Of a DNA stretch of 56,079 bases, positions 33,743 through 42,375 are shown one piece after another. The DNA lies in the NCBI RefSeq assembly GCF_900169785.1, contig NZ_FWER01000034.1, positions 1 to 56,079 on the forward strand, given 5' to 3'. How positions within the stretch are numbered: position 1 is the stretch's first letter; the number at the start of each line of letters is the position of its first letter. A model generated the notes under the pieces. That model did no database searches, was not told the DNA's origin, and saw only the letters and a list, made by a program, of their open reading frames with translations. The translations under genes were made by a program, and so were the position numbers. Origin of the DNA: Rhizobium sullae. GTDB lineage: Bacteria; Pseudomonadota; Alphaproteobacteria; Rhizobiales; Rhizobiaceae.

Positions 33743-35079
33743 CAACGCTCCTCCAGAACAGCAAGCGCGCACAGGTGCAGAACCAAGATTGGAACGATCT
33801 TTACGATCGGTCCCAAAGGGTCGTTCCACAGTTCCGGCAGGAAAAATGTTGCTGCCGCGCCGTAGAACAATGAGACGGCGATCGCGGCGAAAATGCCTGC
33901 ACGAGACAAGCGGCGAAATGCTATCGCTGTTCCGATGCCGATATCAGCAATTGCCCCGGCAATGACGCCTGGAGCCGACAGCGGTCCGGCGCCTGCTCTC
34001 AACATCAATTCGACGCCCGCTTCGAATCCGACTGTGAGTGAAATGGCTCCAGTGGCAATCCAGAATATTGCCAGAACCACGAAGATCAGCGGTTTTAAGA
34101 AATAAAGTCTTGCAAACCAACGATCCTGAACAGTCGCCGGCGCGGCGCGAAGCGCCCTTTTCAGTGACGTCGGTCGAATGCCCGTCGTTTCGACCCATTG
34201 CCGGGAATCACCGGTGGCGCCGCGGGCGATCTCCAACCTTGCTGTTGTGCGTACCGGTGGGCGCCAGCCGAATAGGCTGGCTGCGTCGCCGAGCCGGTAG
34301 AGGCCGGAGGCCGCAAAATCCGGAACCGGCACCCGTCTTGCCGGCGGCCAGCCGAACCAGCGTCTATAGGCCGCCACCACCTCGTCGAAGGTCAACTGTT
34401 CTGGTCCGGAAAGCTCGAGGACAACCTTCGATGGCGCAGAAGGATCAAGGAAAAAGAGCACCGTGGAGACCACGTCCTGAAGCTGCACGACGCTGAGGCG
34501 GCCGGTTGACGGCATGCCAGGCACAATCGGCAATGCAGCCAAGCCGTGCATCAGCGCGCTTGCACCGAAAACCGGCCTCCCAAGGACGACGGAGGGGCGA
34601 AGGACGATCCAGTCCAGGTCCTGCGACATCAGTGCGGTGTCTCCTTCGAGCTTGGTCCTTGAAAAGGAGGTGAGTTGCGCCTTGTCGACGCCCAAGGCCG
34701 AGAAATGAATGACACGGCGCACGCCACGCCTTTCGCAGGCCAGGAACAATGCCGCGGGCCCTTTTGCGTGGACGCCGGCTGTATCGTCCGTGGGGCTGTC
34801 CTGGAGCGTCCCGGCGCAATTGACGACGGCATCGATGCCGGAAAGATGCTGAAACCATTCCTCGGGAGCCGAGACCGAAGCCACGTCTAAGCGAATAATC
34901 CGCTCTACGCCCGCCGGTACGGACGCCGATTTCGAGCGAGCGAGGGCGGTCACACTGTATCCGGCAGTAACCAGGCTTGCGCAGATTGACGAGCCGATGA
35001 GTCCGGAAGCTCCCACGACCAGCACATTCGTGGTGCCGTGCGCTTCGCTTCCCCCAGCATTATCAGCAAGCAGAGGCAT
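33742..35079 (-). CDS. NAD(P)-binding SDR fused to a DoxX-like membrane domain
   Basis: 445 aa. Residues about 15-300 form an atypical SDR/NmrA-like Rossmann domain (VLVVGASGLIGSSICASLVT, VVNCAGTLQDS, VIHFSALGV, and a LSGPEQLTFDEVVAAYRRWF substrate-end segment). Residues about 325-440 hold four membrane spans of the DoxX-like type (KPLIFVVLAIFWIATGAISL, GVIAGAIADIGIGTAIAF). The fusion suggests a quinone- or thiol-linked oxidoreductase anchored in the membrane (inference). Coupled to DUF2269 by a TGATG overlap. No island-type promoter was seen upstream. Confidence 0.88.
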   Translation of the reverse strand: MPLLADNAGGSEAHGTTNVLVVGASGLIGSSICASLVTAGYSVTALARSKSASVPAGVERIIRLDVASVSAPEEWFQHLSGIDAVVNCAGTLQDSPTDDTAGVHAKGPAALFLACERRGVRRVIHFSALGVDKAQLTSFSRTKLEGDTALMSQDLDWIVLRPSVVLGRPVFGASALMHGLAALPIVPGMPSTGRLSVVQLQDVVSTVLFFLDPSAPSKVVLELSGPEQLTFDEVVAAYRRWFGWPPARRVPVPDFAASGLYRLGDAASLFGWRPPVRTTARLEIARGATGDSRQWVETTGIRPTSLKRALRAAPATVQDRWFARLYFLKPLIFVVLAIFWIATGAISLTVGFEAGVELMLRAGAGPLSAPGVIAGAIADIGIGTAIAFRRLSRAGIFAAIAVSLFYGAAATFFLPELWNDPLGPIVKIVPILVLHLCALAVLEER

Positions 35080-35420
35080 CAGGGTTTCTCACACACTGGC
35101 ATTTTATCGCACTGCGAGTTCACGGACGTCTTTCGATGACGCCAGAAAACAACGCGCGTGTCCGGTCACGGTTCGGTGACATCCCGCTGGAGACAATCGG
35201 CTTCAGGCCGGCACGTGGTGATGCGGCAGTCGATCGTGAAGCACCGAAACGGACCGTAGACGAACGTCGGCTCCTTCCGCGGTCTTCATCATCTGGTGCT
35301 GACTCGATGCGATCTGGCGTGCCATGATAAACCTCGTCCATTGCCGTCAAACCTGCGAAAGCCAACTCGCGATCGCCACCGTCACATCTCCCGGCGACCA
35401 TGGCGAAATGTTGCAGACGC

Positions 35421-35561
35421 TTACTGCGATTGACCAATGGCATTTGGTGAGCGCCGTTCTTCGACTTGGTCGCCTCTTTGGCCGAAAGGATGAGTGCCGA
35501 CGATCAGGATGAAGGCGATCACTGCAGCAACCAAAGCAATGACGATGTAACGCATCTTCAT
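35421..35561 (-). CDS. Very small membrane protein (46 aa)
   Basis: GGGAGG stands 7 bases before the ATG. The protein is MKMRYIVIALVAAVIAFILI followed by a short polar tail. There is one membrane span and no known family. A candidate stress promoter 25 bases upstream (35586-35610) strongly supports it as a gene although it is short. Confidence 0.6.
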   Translation of the reverse strand: MKMRYIVIALVAAVIAFILIVGTHPFGQRGDQVEERRSPNAIGQSQ

Positions 35562-35585
35562 GTTTAGCCTCCCGCTGCCCCACCA

Positions 35586-35610
35586 AACAAAAATGCAACT
35601 GAAAGGTTCC
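35586..35610 (-). promoter_or_regulatory. EcfG-type promoter of the 46-aa membrane protein
   Basis: Leftward GGAAC (35610-35606), 16 bases, TGTT (35589-35586). Confidence 0.65.
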
Positions 35611-35749
35611 GGCAGCATGATTTGCCGAAACCGGGCCTGACCGCAAAGGCGCATGCGATCCAAATAGAAGAGGCGAAACCTTTGTTCAGCTCCACGAGGG
35701 AAAAGACAAAAATGCGCAACAGAACTTGCGACCGTTTCTGCGGGTCACT

Positions 35750-35774
35750 GGAACGCTTTCGTCTTTCGAAAGTT
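35750..35774 (+). promoter_or_regulatory. EcfG-type promoter ahead of the second GH13 gene
   Basis: GGAAC at 35750-35754, 16 bases, AGTT at 35771-35774. Confidence 0.5.
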
Positions 35775-36015
35775 AATAGAGGCAGCGATTCAAGGAAAGC
35801 GCGATAAAACGATGCCGACCAACAGATAAAGCTGACAACTGCCAGGAAACCATGAGGATGGCTGAAGCAAGTCCATGCGGATGAGACCGGAACAACCTTC
35901 GGGCCATCGAACGAGACAGCTATCGTTGCTTGCTGCTCCGCTACGCCGGGCCAACGCCAGTGATTGACCTCTGGTATAAGAGCGCTGTCATCTACAGCCG
36001 AATGTTGCAACTTTC

Positions 36016-37584
36016 ATGGACAGCGACGGTGACGGAATCGGCGATTTCAAAGGCCTGACCGATCAGCTGGATTACATTGCACGCCTTGGCGTCACCTGCT
36101 TATGGCTGCTGCCGTTTTACCCGAGTCCCCGCATGGACTACGGTTACGATGTCACCGACTACTATAACGTTGCACCAGAGCTCGGAACGCTGGGCGACTT
36201 TGTCGAATTCAGCCACCAAGCGGGCTTGCGAGGCTCGAAGCTGCTCATCGATCTGCCGATCAACCACACGTCGGAGCAGCATCCATGGTTTCAGCAGGCG
36301 CGATCGCATCCGCACTCCCGTTATCGTGACTATTACGTCTGGTCGAAGGAGCAGCCCGCCAATGCCAATCACGGCATGGCCTTTCCTGGTCATCAATCAA
36401 GCGTGTGGTCCTATGATCCACGCGCAAGAGCCTGGTATTATCATCGCTTCTATCCGCACCAGCCGGATCTCAACATTGCAAATCCCGCCGTTAAGGAGGA
36501 AATTTTCAAGATCGTGGGCTTTTGGCTGGAGCTTGGTATTTCTGGCTTCCGTATAGACGCGGCGCCATTTGTGGTCGAGGAAGTTCGTGCCAACCAGGCC
36601 ACGTGCAGACACTACGAATTCTTCGGTGAACTGCGCGATTTCCTATCCTGGCGACGGGGCGATTCCGTGCTGCTCGCCGAAGCAAATGTGCCACCGAAGG
36701 AAATGCTGCATTTCTTCGGAGACGGCTCGCGGCTTCACATGCTGTTCGCCTTCCTCCCAAACCAGCACTTGTATCACGCTCTTGCAAGTAGCCGTGCGGC
36801 GGTTCTGGCCCAGGGACTGGCTCGCCTCCCGAAGCTGCCACAGCTTTGCCAATGGGTGCAGTTCCTGCGCAATCACGACGAACTCGATCTCAGCCGCCTC
36901 ACGGAGAAAGGGCGCAAGGAAGTCTATGAGGCATTTGCACCCGACGCTGACATGCGGCTCTACAAGCGCGGCATTCGCCGCCGGCTTGCACCCATGCTCG
37001 ACAACGATCGAGCAAGAATCGAACTCGCCTTCAGTCTGATGTTCAGTTTGCCGGGAATACCGACCATCTACTATGGTGACGAGCTTGGCATGGGTGACGA
37101 CCTCGGGTTGCCGGAGCGTTGGCCGGTGCGGACCTGCATGCAGTGGTCTGACGATAACAATGCCGGATTTTCGACCTGCTCCGAAGAACATCTTATTCAT
37201 CCGGCGATCGTCGACGGCACCAACGGCGCCAGGCGGATCAATGTCGAGACACAGCAGCGCGATCCGAGATCACTGCTGAATTGGGTAAGGCGGCTTGTCG
37301 ACGCCCGGCAATCCTGCCCTGAGGTCGGTTGGGGCACATGGGCTCACATCGAAACGGACAATCAAGCGGTGTTTGCCCAGCGTTTCACATCGGAACAAAA
37401 TTCTCTTCTCATCCTGCACAACCTTGCATCGAGAAGCTGTCGGGTGAGGCTTGATCGGGAGACTGGGAAGGCCGGAGACTTGATCGAGCTGTTTGGCAAC
37501 AGGGTCTATTCTGCGAACTCAAGTGACGGCGCGATCGTCGAACTGGATGCCTTGGGCTATCGTTGGTTCCGGATCGGTCAATAA
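36016..37584 (+). CDS. GH13 alpha-amylase family protein, trehalose-synthase-like, frameshifted at the N-terminus
   Basis: 522 aa in this frame. The barrel starts MDSDGDGIGDFKGLTDQLDY. GH13 regions: DLPINHTSEQHPWF, GFRIDAAPFV (Asp near 181), VLLAEANVP (Glu near 222) and FLRNHDELD (Asp near 288). The YYVWSKEQPANANHGMAFPG and WSYDPRARAWYYHRFYPHQP blocks match the trehalose-synthase/GH13 group of Rhizobiales. The missing first strand (IDLWYKSAVIYS) is present just upstream from GTG 35960 but in another frame, so one base is lost near 36000. As read, the first beta strand is absent and activity is doubtful. Probably cytoplasmic. Confidence 0.82.
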   Translation: MDSDGDGIGDFKGLTDQLDYIARLGVTCLWLLPFYPSPRMDYGYDVTDYYNVAPELGTLGDFVEFSHQAGLRGSKLLIDLPINHTSEQHPWFQQARSHPHSRYRDYYVWSKEQPANANHGMAFPGHQSSVWSYDPRARAWYYHRFYPHQPDLNIANPAVKEEIFKIVGFWLELGISGFRIDAAPFVVEEVRANQATCRHYEFFGELRDFLSWRRGDSVLLAEANVPPKEMLHFFGDGSRLHMLFAFLPNQHLYHALASSRAAVLAQGLARLPKLPQLCQWVQFLRNHDELDLSRLTEKGRKEVYEAFAPDADMRLYKRGIRRRLAPMLDNDRARIELAFSLMFSLPGIPTIYYGDELGMGDDLGLPERWPVRTCMQWSDDNNAGFSTCSEEHLIHPAIVDGTNGARRINVETQQRDPRSLLNWVRRLVDARQSCPEVGWGTWAHIETDNQAVFAQRFTSEQNSLLILHNLASRSCRVRLDRETGKAGDLIELFGNRVYSANSSDGAIVELDALGYRWFRIGQ

Positions 37585-38068
37585 ACGAACCCGGACTTTC
37601 GGATCGGCGCCGTGCTGTTGAACCTTCACTCGACCTATCGTTTACGGACGATCTTTGGAGCCCGCCTCTGATTCTTACAGCGACGGCGACCTTCCCAGCG
37701 CGGCTGCCGCAATCGTCATTCCGCCGCCTGCCAACGCGGTAGAGCGGGCAGATGCTGAAATCCGGATCAACGGAACAACCGCATCGCGGCGATCGAAAGA
37801 GAGTGATGGATGGCATCACGGGACGGCGTCTGCGGGGCCCGCTCCCTTGCCGCCCAGCAGGCAGCAGTTGCCATCGCCGCGGCCATCCTCAACCGCATGC
37901 TCCAATGCGCACGCCCAAAATCTGTGCGCCGCAAAGTTGTTGCCGCATAGCCAGCAGTATCTAAGATCAGCTGCCTCGAAAACCATCCGTGAACGAACGC
38001 CAGGAAGTCCCCGTAATTATTAGAAATTAAAGGCGAGCTGATTTTAAAAGAAACTCGGCGATCTGCAG
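37585..38068. other. Intergenic stretch, no supported gene
   Basis: 484 bases after the second GH13 gene. Open frames on both strands lack ribosome binding sites and recognisable protein features. Confidence 0.4.
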
Positions 38069-38093
38069 GGAACTCTTCGCGCACAGCTTCGTT
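38069..38093 (+). promoter_or_regulatory. EcfG-type promoter (exact)
   Basis: GGAAC at 38069-38073, 16 bases, CGTT at 38090-38093; the gene begins at 38150. Confidence 0.75.
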
Positions 38094-38149
38094 TGCTCGA
38101 CACGTGAATCGGATGCGTCGCATCCCTAAACAGCGAGCGAGGAGCAAAA

Positions 38150-38551
38150 ATGTTGATACGTCTCATAGTCGCTACCGCCGCCCCCCTTCTCCTGGCTGCG
38201 CCGGCATTCGCGGACTGCAGTCAAGAACTCGCGAAACTCGAGCAAGCTACAGTTTCCGCGGAAACGGGTGCAAGCGGGAGCAAGTCCGGTGTTCCCGTTA
38301 CGAAGCACCAGGAAGAAGTTATGGCCGGCAAACAGAAGCAGGGCGTTGGAACTGAAACAACAGGATCAACCGGTACCCAGACGAAAGCGATTTCGCCCCA
38401 CGAGGAACAGGTAACCGGGAAAGGGACTGGTGAAAGTGCCGACAAGCCAAGCAAGATCCTGGCGGAAGCCCGCAAAATGGCCCAGGCCGGTGATGAGCAG
38501 GGCTGCATGAAGAAGCTGGCGGAAATCAAAGGTCTCATTGGAGAAAAGTGA
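38150..38551 (+). CDS. Periplasmic hypothetical protein
   Basis: 133 aa. GCGAGGAG precedes the ATG. A signal peptide (MLIRLIVATAAPLLLAAPAFA, cleavage before DC) is followed by a low-complexity Gly/Ser/Thr/Lys-rich middle and a C-terminal helix with ARKMAQAGDEQGCMKKLAEI. Two Cys (just after cleavage and near residue 121) could form a disulfide. The family was not recognised. It is controlled by an exact EcfG-type promoter. Confidence 0.75.
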   Translation: MLIRLIVATAAPLLLAAPAFADCSQELAKLEQATVSAETGASGSKSGVPVTKHQEEVMAGKQKQGVGTETTGSTGTQTKAISPHEEQVTGKGTGESADKPSKILAEARKMAQAGDEQGCMKKLAEIKGLIGEK

Positions 38552-38839
38552 GGACCTTATCTACCAACGACCTGCTAAAACGCCTGTCCGACCGCCCGTG
38601 ATCGGCCCCCAAGGGCATGGGCGTGCGAACGAGTATCAAATGCAACCTCTCCCCGCTCTGGTGGGGAGGCGCAATCGATCTCACCCTCCTTTGTAACCAT
38701 CCAGATTCGCCGACGCGCTGACCCCTTTGGGCGGCGACCGACTGCAAATCGGCGAAGCCTTGCAAATTTTGGAACACGCGCGACCGGTCCCAACAACTTG
38801 CTGCTGCTCGACCCGGCAACATCGCGCTCACCGGCTTCT

Positions 38840-39050
38840 CTCGGGACGAGTGCCGTCCGGCAACATCAACGCCGATTCCCTTCCTCAGCCGCAAAGCGCA
38901 TGCCACCAGTGTTCCGCTGTGGCTCACGGAAAGATAGCGGCTCTCGTACGGACCCAGAGCGATAGAGGCGCCGGAGGAGCGTGACCGAGCCAGCGAGCGG
39001 GTCATAACAGTCTCATGGCGGACCGCCCGTCGTCTGGGTTGTCGGCGCAA
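38840..39050 (-). pseudogene. Possible phosphopantetheinyl-transferase fragment
   Basis: Reading leftwards, RYLSVSHSGTLVACALRLRK and then GIGVDVAG resemble the SHS...GxD core of 4'-phosphopantetheinyl transferases, including the magnesium-binding Asp. Nothing like the WT.KEA motif follows in frame, and no start is evident. At best a remnant. The rest of 38552-39119 shows nothing else. Confidence 0.3.
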
Positions 39051-39119
39051 GCAAAGTCACGCAGGGCCGGTGGATAGGTCGGACGTGCCTAAGCCGAAAC
39101 CCTTGGCTTGTTCAAAATT

Positions 39120-39275
39120 ATGGTCACGAAACCACTTAGTGATCAATCCAATGAACAAGGCTTTGACTTTATTAAGGCCATGGCCATTGAGGGGTTGGGT
39201 GGAAACAAGGCGCTGCAAGACGCATCCCGTACCGCACGGGAGGCGCTGATTGCAAGCGGAGGCGCCTATAAATGA
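39120..39275 (+). CDS. Small hypothetical protein (51 aa)
   Basis: Sequence opens MVTKPLSDQSNEQGFDFIKA and closes REALIASGGAYK. Soluble, with a helix-rich composition typical of real proteins. There is no clear ribosome binding site and no promoter of the island type. An in-frame stop at 39090 limits the N-terminus. Confidence 0.4.
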   Translation: MVTKPLSDQSNEQGFDFIKAMAIEGLGGNKALQDASRTAREALIASGGAYK

Positions 39276-39650
39276 CAACGCCAAAGCAGCTCAAGAGATG
39301 CGCATGGCCGGCAGCGTTGCTTCGCTTCCTCGGCCATGCGTCATAAAGATCAAAACTCGCCTATTTCCGGCGCCGCCACAGGGTCTGTGCTCTTGCCGCG
39401 TATTGCCGGGCCATTCCAAAGGGAGAGAAGCGAGTATGGAACTATGCTGCCTACGCCTCCGGAAAGCCAACTGATCGAATCAAGCATTCCTGAATAAGTG
39501 CGCGTTCCACTGCGGAAGCGCTGTCGCAACGGCGTTTACAGGCAACGTCTCGTTGATCGCGCCGGCGATTGCTTTTACATCGGTGGAGATACGGTCTTTT
39601 GATTTCCACAACAGCGCAATCCCGCACGAGGCAGCCTTGTTGCTGGTCGC

Positions 39651-40142
39651 TCAGCGGGTTGCGCCCCAAACATACGCGATCGCTGCCACTATGCCGACGC
39701 TGAGGAGCGGCCTTTCTTTTATCTGGTCCTCAATTCCGGCTACGAAACGTTCCGCTCCCGTCTTTGCCACGCGCAGCGTGCCGGCAGCAACCGCCGATGC
39801 CGGTTCCACCAGCTTTGCCTCGGACTTGGGCGGGACGGCGGCCTCACCGCTCCGCCCGGCTGCGTTCCTTCGGTCCCCTCGAGGCTCAAGCACTTCGTCG
39901 GCCAGTGGAAAGTCCGGCTCGTTCTCCGTTGACACATCAGGCTGGTTTTTCAGCCGCTCGGCCTCCGTCGTATCCGCCCGTCCCGAAGGTCTGCTGCTGC
40001 GGGTGACGGAAACCGGATCGGAAGCAGGGAAGGTGTCCTCAAGGCCCTGGTCGAGCTCGCTCTTCCTAGCCCTCTCGCGCTGTTCCTCCTGTTCCTGTTT
40101 CAGAGATTCTACCGCGGGCGATGCCACTTTATCGATAGGCAT
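39651..40142 (-). CDS. Membrane-anchored hypothetical stress protein (163 aa)
   Basis: GAGGAGA lies ahead of the ATG. The N-terminal half is charged and contains LDQGLEDTFPASDPVSVTRS, a motif that recurs in short rhizobial proteins. The C-terminus has VAGIEDQIKERPLLSVGIVA and IAYVWGATR, which resembles the ERP-type membrane anchor of DUF883/ElaB proteins. ElaB-type proteins tether ribosomes to the membrane in stationary phase; carrying that over is inference. Confidence 0.65.
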   Translation of the reverse strand: MPIDKVASPAVESLKQEQEEQRERARKSELDQGLEDTFPASDPVSVTRSSRPSGRADTTEAERLKNQPDVSTENEPDFPLADEVLEPRGDRRNAAGRSGEAAVPPKSEAKLVEPASAVAAGTLRVAKTGAERFVAGIEDQIKERPLLSVGIVAAIAYVWGATR

Positions 40143-40231
40143 GGCATGTTCTCCTCTAGACTGAGTATCCAGCTCGTGAAGGTCCCGGCCGCTGTGCGAA
40201 ACCCTCGCTGCTCAGGACATGGTGACAACTC

Positions 40232-40256
40232 AACTCGATGGGCGGGTGCTTGTTCC
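40232..40256 (-). promoter_or_regulatory. EcfG-type promoter, leftward
   Basis: Leftward GGAAC (40256-40252), 16 bases, AGTT (40235-40232), driving the gene at 40142. Confidence 0.55.
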
Positions 40257-40305
40257 GCGCATAGAGCATGGGCCTCAACAGGCGGCGGCCGGCAATAGCT
40301 TACGC

Positions 40306-40330
40306 GGAACGTACTTCGCCGGCGCGGGTT
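40306..40330 (+). promoter_or_regulatory. EcfG-type promoter, rightward
   Basis: GGAAC at 40306-40310, 16 bases, GGTT at 40327-40330. It is only 26 bases from the GTG start at 40356. Confidence 0.6.
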
Positions 40331-40355
40331 AGAGAGTTTGAAGGAAAGGGTAAAC

Positions 40356-40931
40356 GTGACAGGCAAATGGATTCATCTTTGCGTCGATATGCAGCGAATG
40401 TTCTCGGAGGATACGCCTTGGCATGTCGCATGGATGCGCGAGGTCTCGCCCGAAATCGTGGAGCTTGCCCGTTCTCATCCGGAAAAGACCGTCTTTACAC
40501 GTTTCATACCGCCATCCCGCCCGGAAGCCCTGCCGGGCATGTGGAGGGACTACTATGAAAAGTGGCGGATGATGACGACGGAGTATCTCGATCCTCAGCT
40601 GGTCGATCTCGTTCCTTCACTGAAGGCTCTGGTTCCCCCTGCACGCATCTTTGACAAAATGACATATTCGCCATGGGTTTGCGGACGGCTTCACGGGCTA
40701 CTGTCGCAAGAGGGCGTCGAGACCCTCGTGCTGACGGGGGGAGAAACTGATGTCTGCGTCTTGGCTGCCGCGCTTGGGGCGATCGATCTGGGATACCGGG
40801 TCATCCTCCTGAAGGATGCTGTCTGCAGCGGAACCGATGACACGCATGACGCCTCCCTTGAGCTCCTTGGCGGTCGGTTTTCTGTCCAACTCGCCATCAT
40901 GACCACGGAAAAATTCCTGAGCGAGGTCTGA
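40356..40931 (+). CDS. Isochorismatase-like cysteine hydrolase
   Basis: 191 aa from GTG at 40356, preferred over a TTG at 40338 because GGAAAGGG then serves as ribosome binding site. The catalytic triad is visible: Asp in CVDMQ (residue 9), Lys in IFDKMTYSPW, and Cys in GGETDVCVLAAAL, with the usual cis-peptide region before it. The family includes isochorismatase, nicotinamidase and N-carbamoyl amidases; the substrate is not predictable here. It is divergently transcribed from 39651, each gene with its own stress promoter. Confidence 0.85.
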   Translation: MTGKWIHLCVDMQRMFSEDTPWHVAWMREVSPEIVELARSHPEKTVFTRFIPPSRPEALPGMWRDYYEKWRMMTTEYLDPQLVDLVPSLKALVPPARIFDKMTYSPWVCGRLHGLLSQEGVETLVLTGGETDVCVLAAALGAIDLGYRVILLKDAVCSGTDDTHDASLELLGGRFSVQLAIMTTEKFLSEV

Positions 40932-41148
40932 TCTGGCAAAAGCATGCTTGCCTGGAACAGTGATGACGTCATCGCTGCCGGTGTGTCTCGCCAATCACCG
41001 AGGCTTTTTGATCCGTCGAGACTTCTGCGGGCTCTATCCTCCCATTCGGTGGGTTCCCTTCGAAGTATTGCGCCAGTCGCGCGCCGACCGTTTCGGCTGC
41101 ATGCGAAGACATTGCCGGACGACAGCGGCCATGACCGCTTTTCGACCA

Positions 41149-41173
41149 GGAACCATCGCTTCGGCCGGGCGTT
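41149..41173 (+). promoter_or_regulatory. EcfG-type promoter (exact) of the DUF3008 gene
   Basis: GGAAC at 41149-41153, 16 bases, CGTT at 41170-41173, 23 bases before the ATG. Confidence 0.75.
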
Positions 41174-41196
41174 CTCGTTGCAGAAGGAGAATAGCC

Positions 41197-41382
41197 ATGC
41201 CAGCCAAGTCGAAAGCGCAGCAGAAAGCCGCTGGTGCGGCGCTGTCTGCAAAGCGTGGTAAAACATCGAAGAGTAAGCTCAAGGGTGCGTCAAAACAGAT
41301 GGCCAGTTCCATGAGCGAAAAGCAGCTCGAGGAGTTCGCGTCGAGCAAAACCAAGGGTAAGCCCGAGCATTCTTCGAAATAA
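41197..41382 (+). CDS. DUF3008 family small basic protein
   Basis: 61 aa. AAGGAG precedes the ATG. Starts MPAKSKAQQKAAGAALSAKR and has the family block KGASKQMASSMSEKQLEEFA, then a Lys/Ser tail. DUF3008 proteins are tiny, very basic and disordered, and turn up in stress regulons of Rhizobiales. A nucleic-acid-binding or hydrophilin-like role is inference. It has one of the best promoter matches in the window. Confidence 0.85.
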   Translation: MPAKSKAQQKAAGAALSAKRGKTSKSKLKGASKQMASSMSEKQLEEFASSKTKGKPEHSSK

Positions 41383-41775
41383 ACGACGGTGCATCATCTC
41401 GAGGCCGGCAGGCGATCTGGCCGCTGGAGATGTAGTGTTGTTCATCACAAACGTCTGATTTTCCGCGCGTGCCTCTAATACATTTCAATCTCCGGTTGCA
41501 GGCTTTATCGTGCTCGGGAAGCACTCCATTGGTCTCCGAATGCGCAGAGGGCAAGACCGAGCCTTGCCCGATCCTCGCTTCCTTTCGAATCTGAGTTCGG
41601 ATCAGTCGGAGTAGAACTCGGGTGTTGGAGACGCGGTTTGCTGCTTTCGAGAAGAGGGCTGCGTAGCCACGGCAGGTGCCGGCGAAGCGCCCCGAATGAC
41701 GGTTCAGCTCACAGGACCTAGACCTATTCGATCTCGGGCAGGGGCGAAACCGCTGGTCCGTTCAGGGCCGTCCCA
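41383..41775. other. Intergenic stretch, no supported gene
   Basis: 393 bases between the DUF3008 gene and the truncated FAD oxidoreductase. Nothing recognisable on either strand. Confidence 0.4.
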
Positions 41776-42180
41776 TCAACAGAGAAGTGCGAGCCATAAG
41801 CCATCGACACGCCGGAAGTCGCATGCGATATTCTCCGCGTCCTGAACTGCCTCGATACGAGCGATCGCGGCAGAATGGCTCTGATAATAAAGTCGCGCCA
41901 GTTCCTCTCCGCGCAACCGAATTAGTTCCGAAAAGTAGTCGTCGCACACTGACGTTAGGTGTGCCGTCGTGCGGGCGGTCATGCCGCCACCAATCCGGCC
42001 GCGGTCGAGGACAGCTACCTGTCGGCCCGCGGCGGCCAACTCATACCCGATCGACATGCCTGCAATTCCAGACCCGACTACGATGACATCGAAGTCTTCA
42101 TCGCGAGCGAGTGGGGTAGCATCGGGCGCGGCCGCGACCCCCGCCCACAAAGATACGGTCCTTTCATCGCTCGCATTCAT
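41776..42180 (-). pseudogene. FAD-dependent oxidoreductase, N-terminal fragment
   Basis: 134 codons from an ATG after GGGAGA. The FAD-binding Rossmann motif is complete (DVIVVGSGIAGMSIGYELAA and RGRIGGGMTARTTAHLTSV), then the frame ends abruptly after FRRVDGLW. Homologues, like the intact gene at 50246, continue for another 340 residues with a C-terminal Rieske domain. The first 110 residues are enough to place it in that DadA-Rieske family. It still has a stress promoter at 42209-42233. Confidence 0.75.
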
Positions 42181-42208
42181 GGCGGAACTCTCCCGATCTA
42201 TCGCGGTA

Positions 42209-42233
42209 AACTGACGGGTGGAACCGATGTTCC
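42209..42233 (-). promoter_or_regulatory. EcfG-type promoter of the truncated oxidoreductase
   Basis: Leftward GGAAC (42233-42229), 16 bases, AGTT (42212-42209). Confidence 0.55.
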
Positions 42234-42375
42234 CGGGGATGCCTGCGATAGTGGCGAGAGTAAAGGAATCCATTGCTACTTTAGCAAATTGTAATATAAT
42301 AGTGGGACTTGTTTTCCTCAGCCCAAATCCAGGTCGCGCCGGCCCGAAAAAATCGGCCGCGTGGAGGGACGTGCC

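Noticed and set aside
35120..35443. Leftward frame of about 107 codons
   Set aside because: No ribosome binding site, Arg/Ser-rich and no recognisable features; not supported as a gene.
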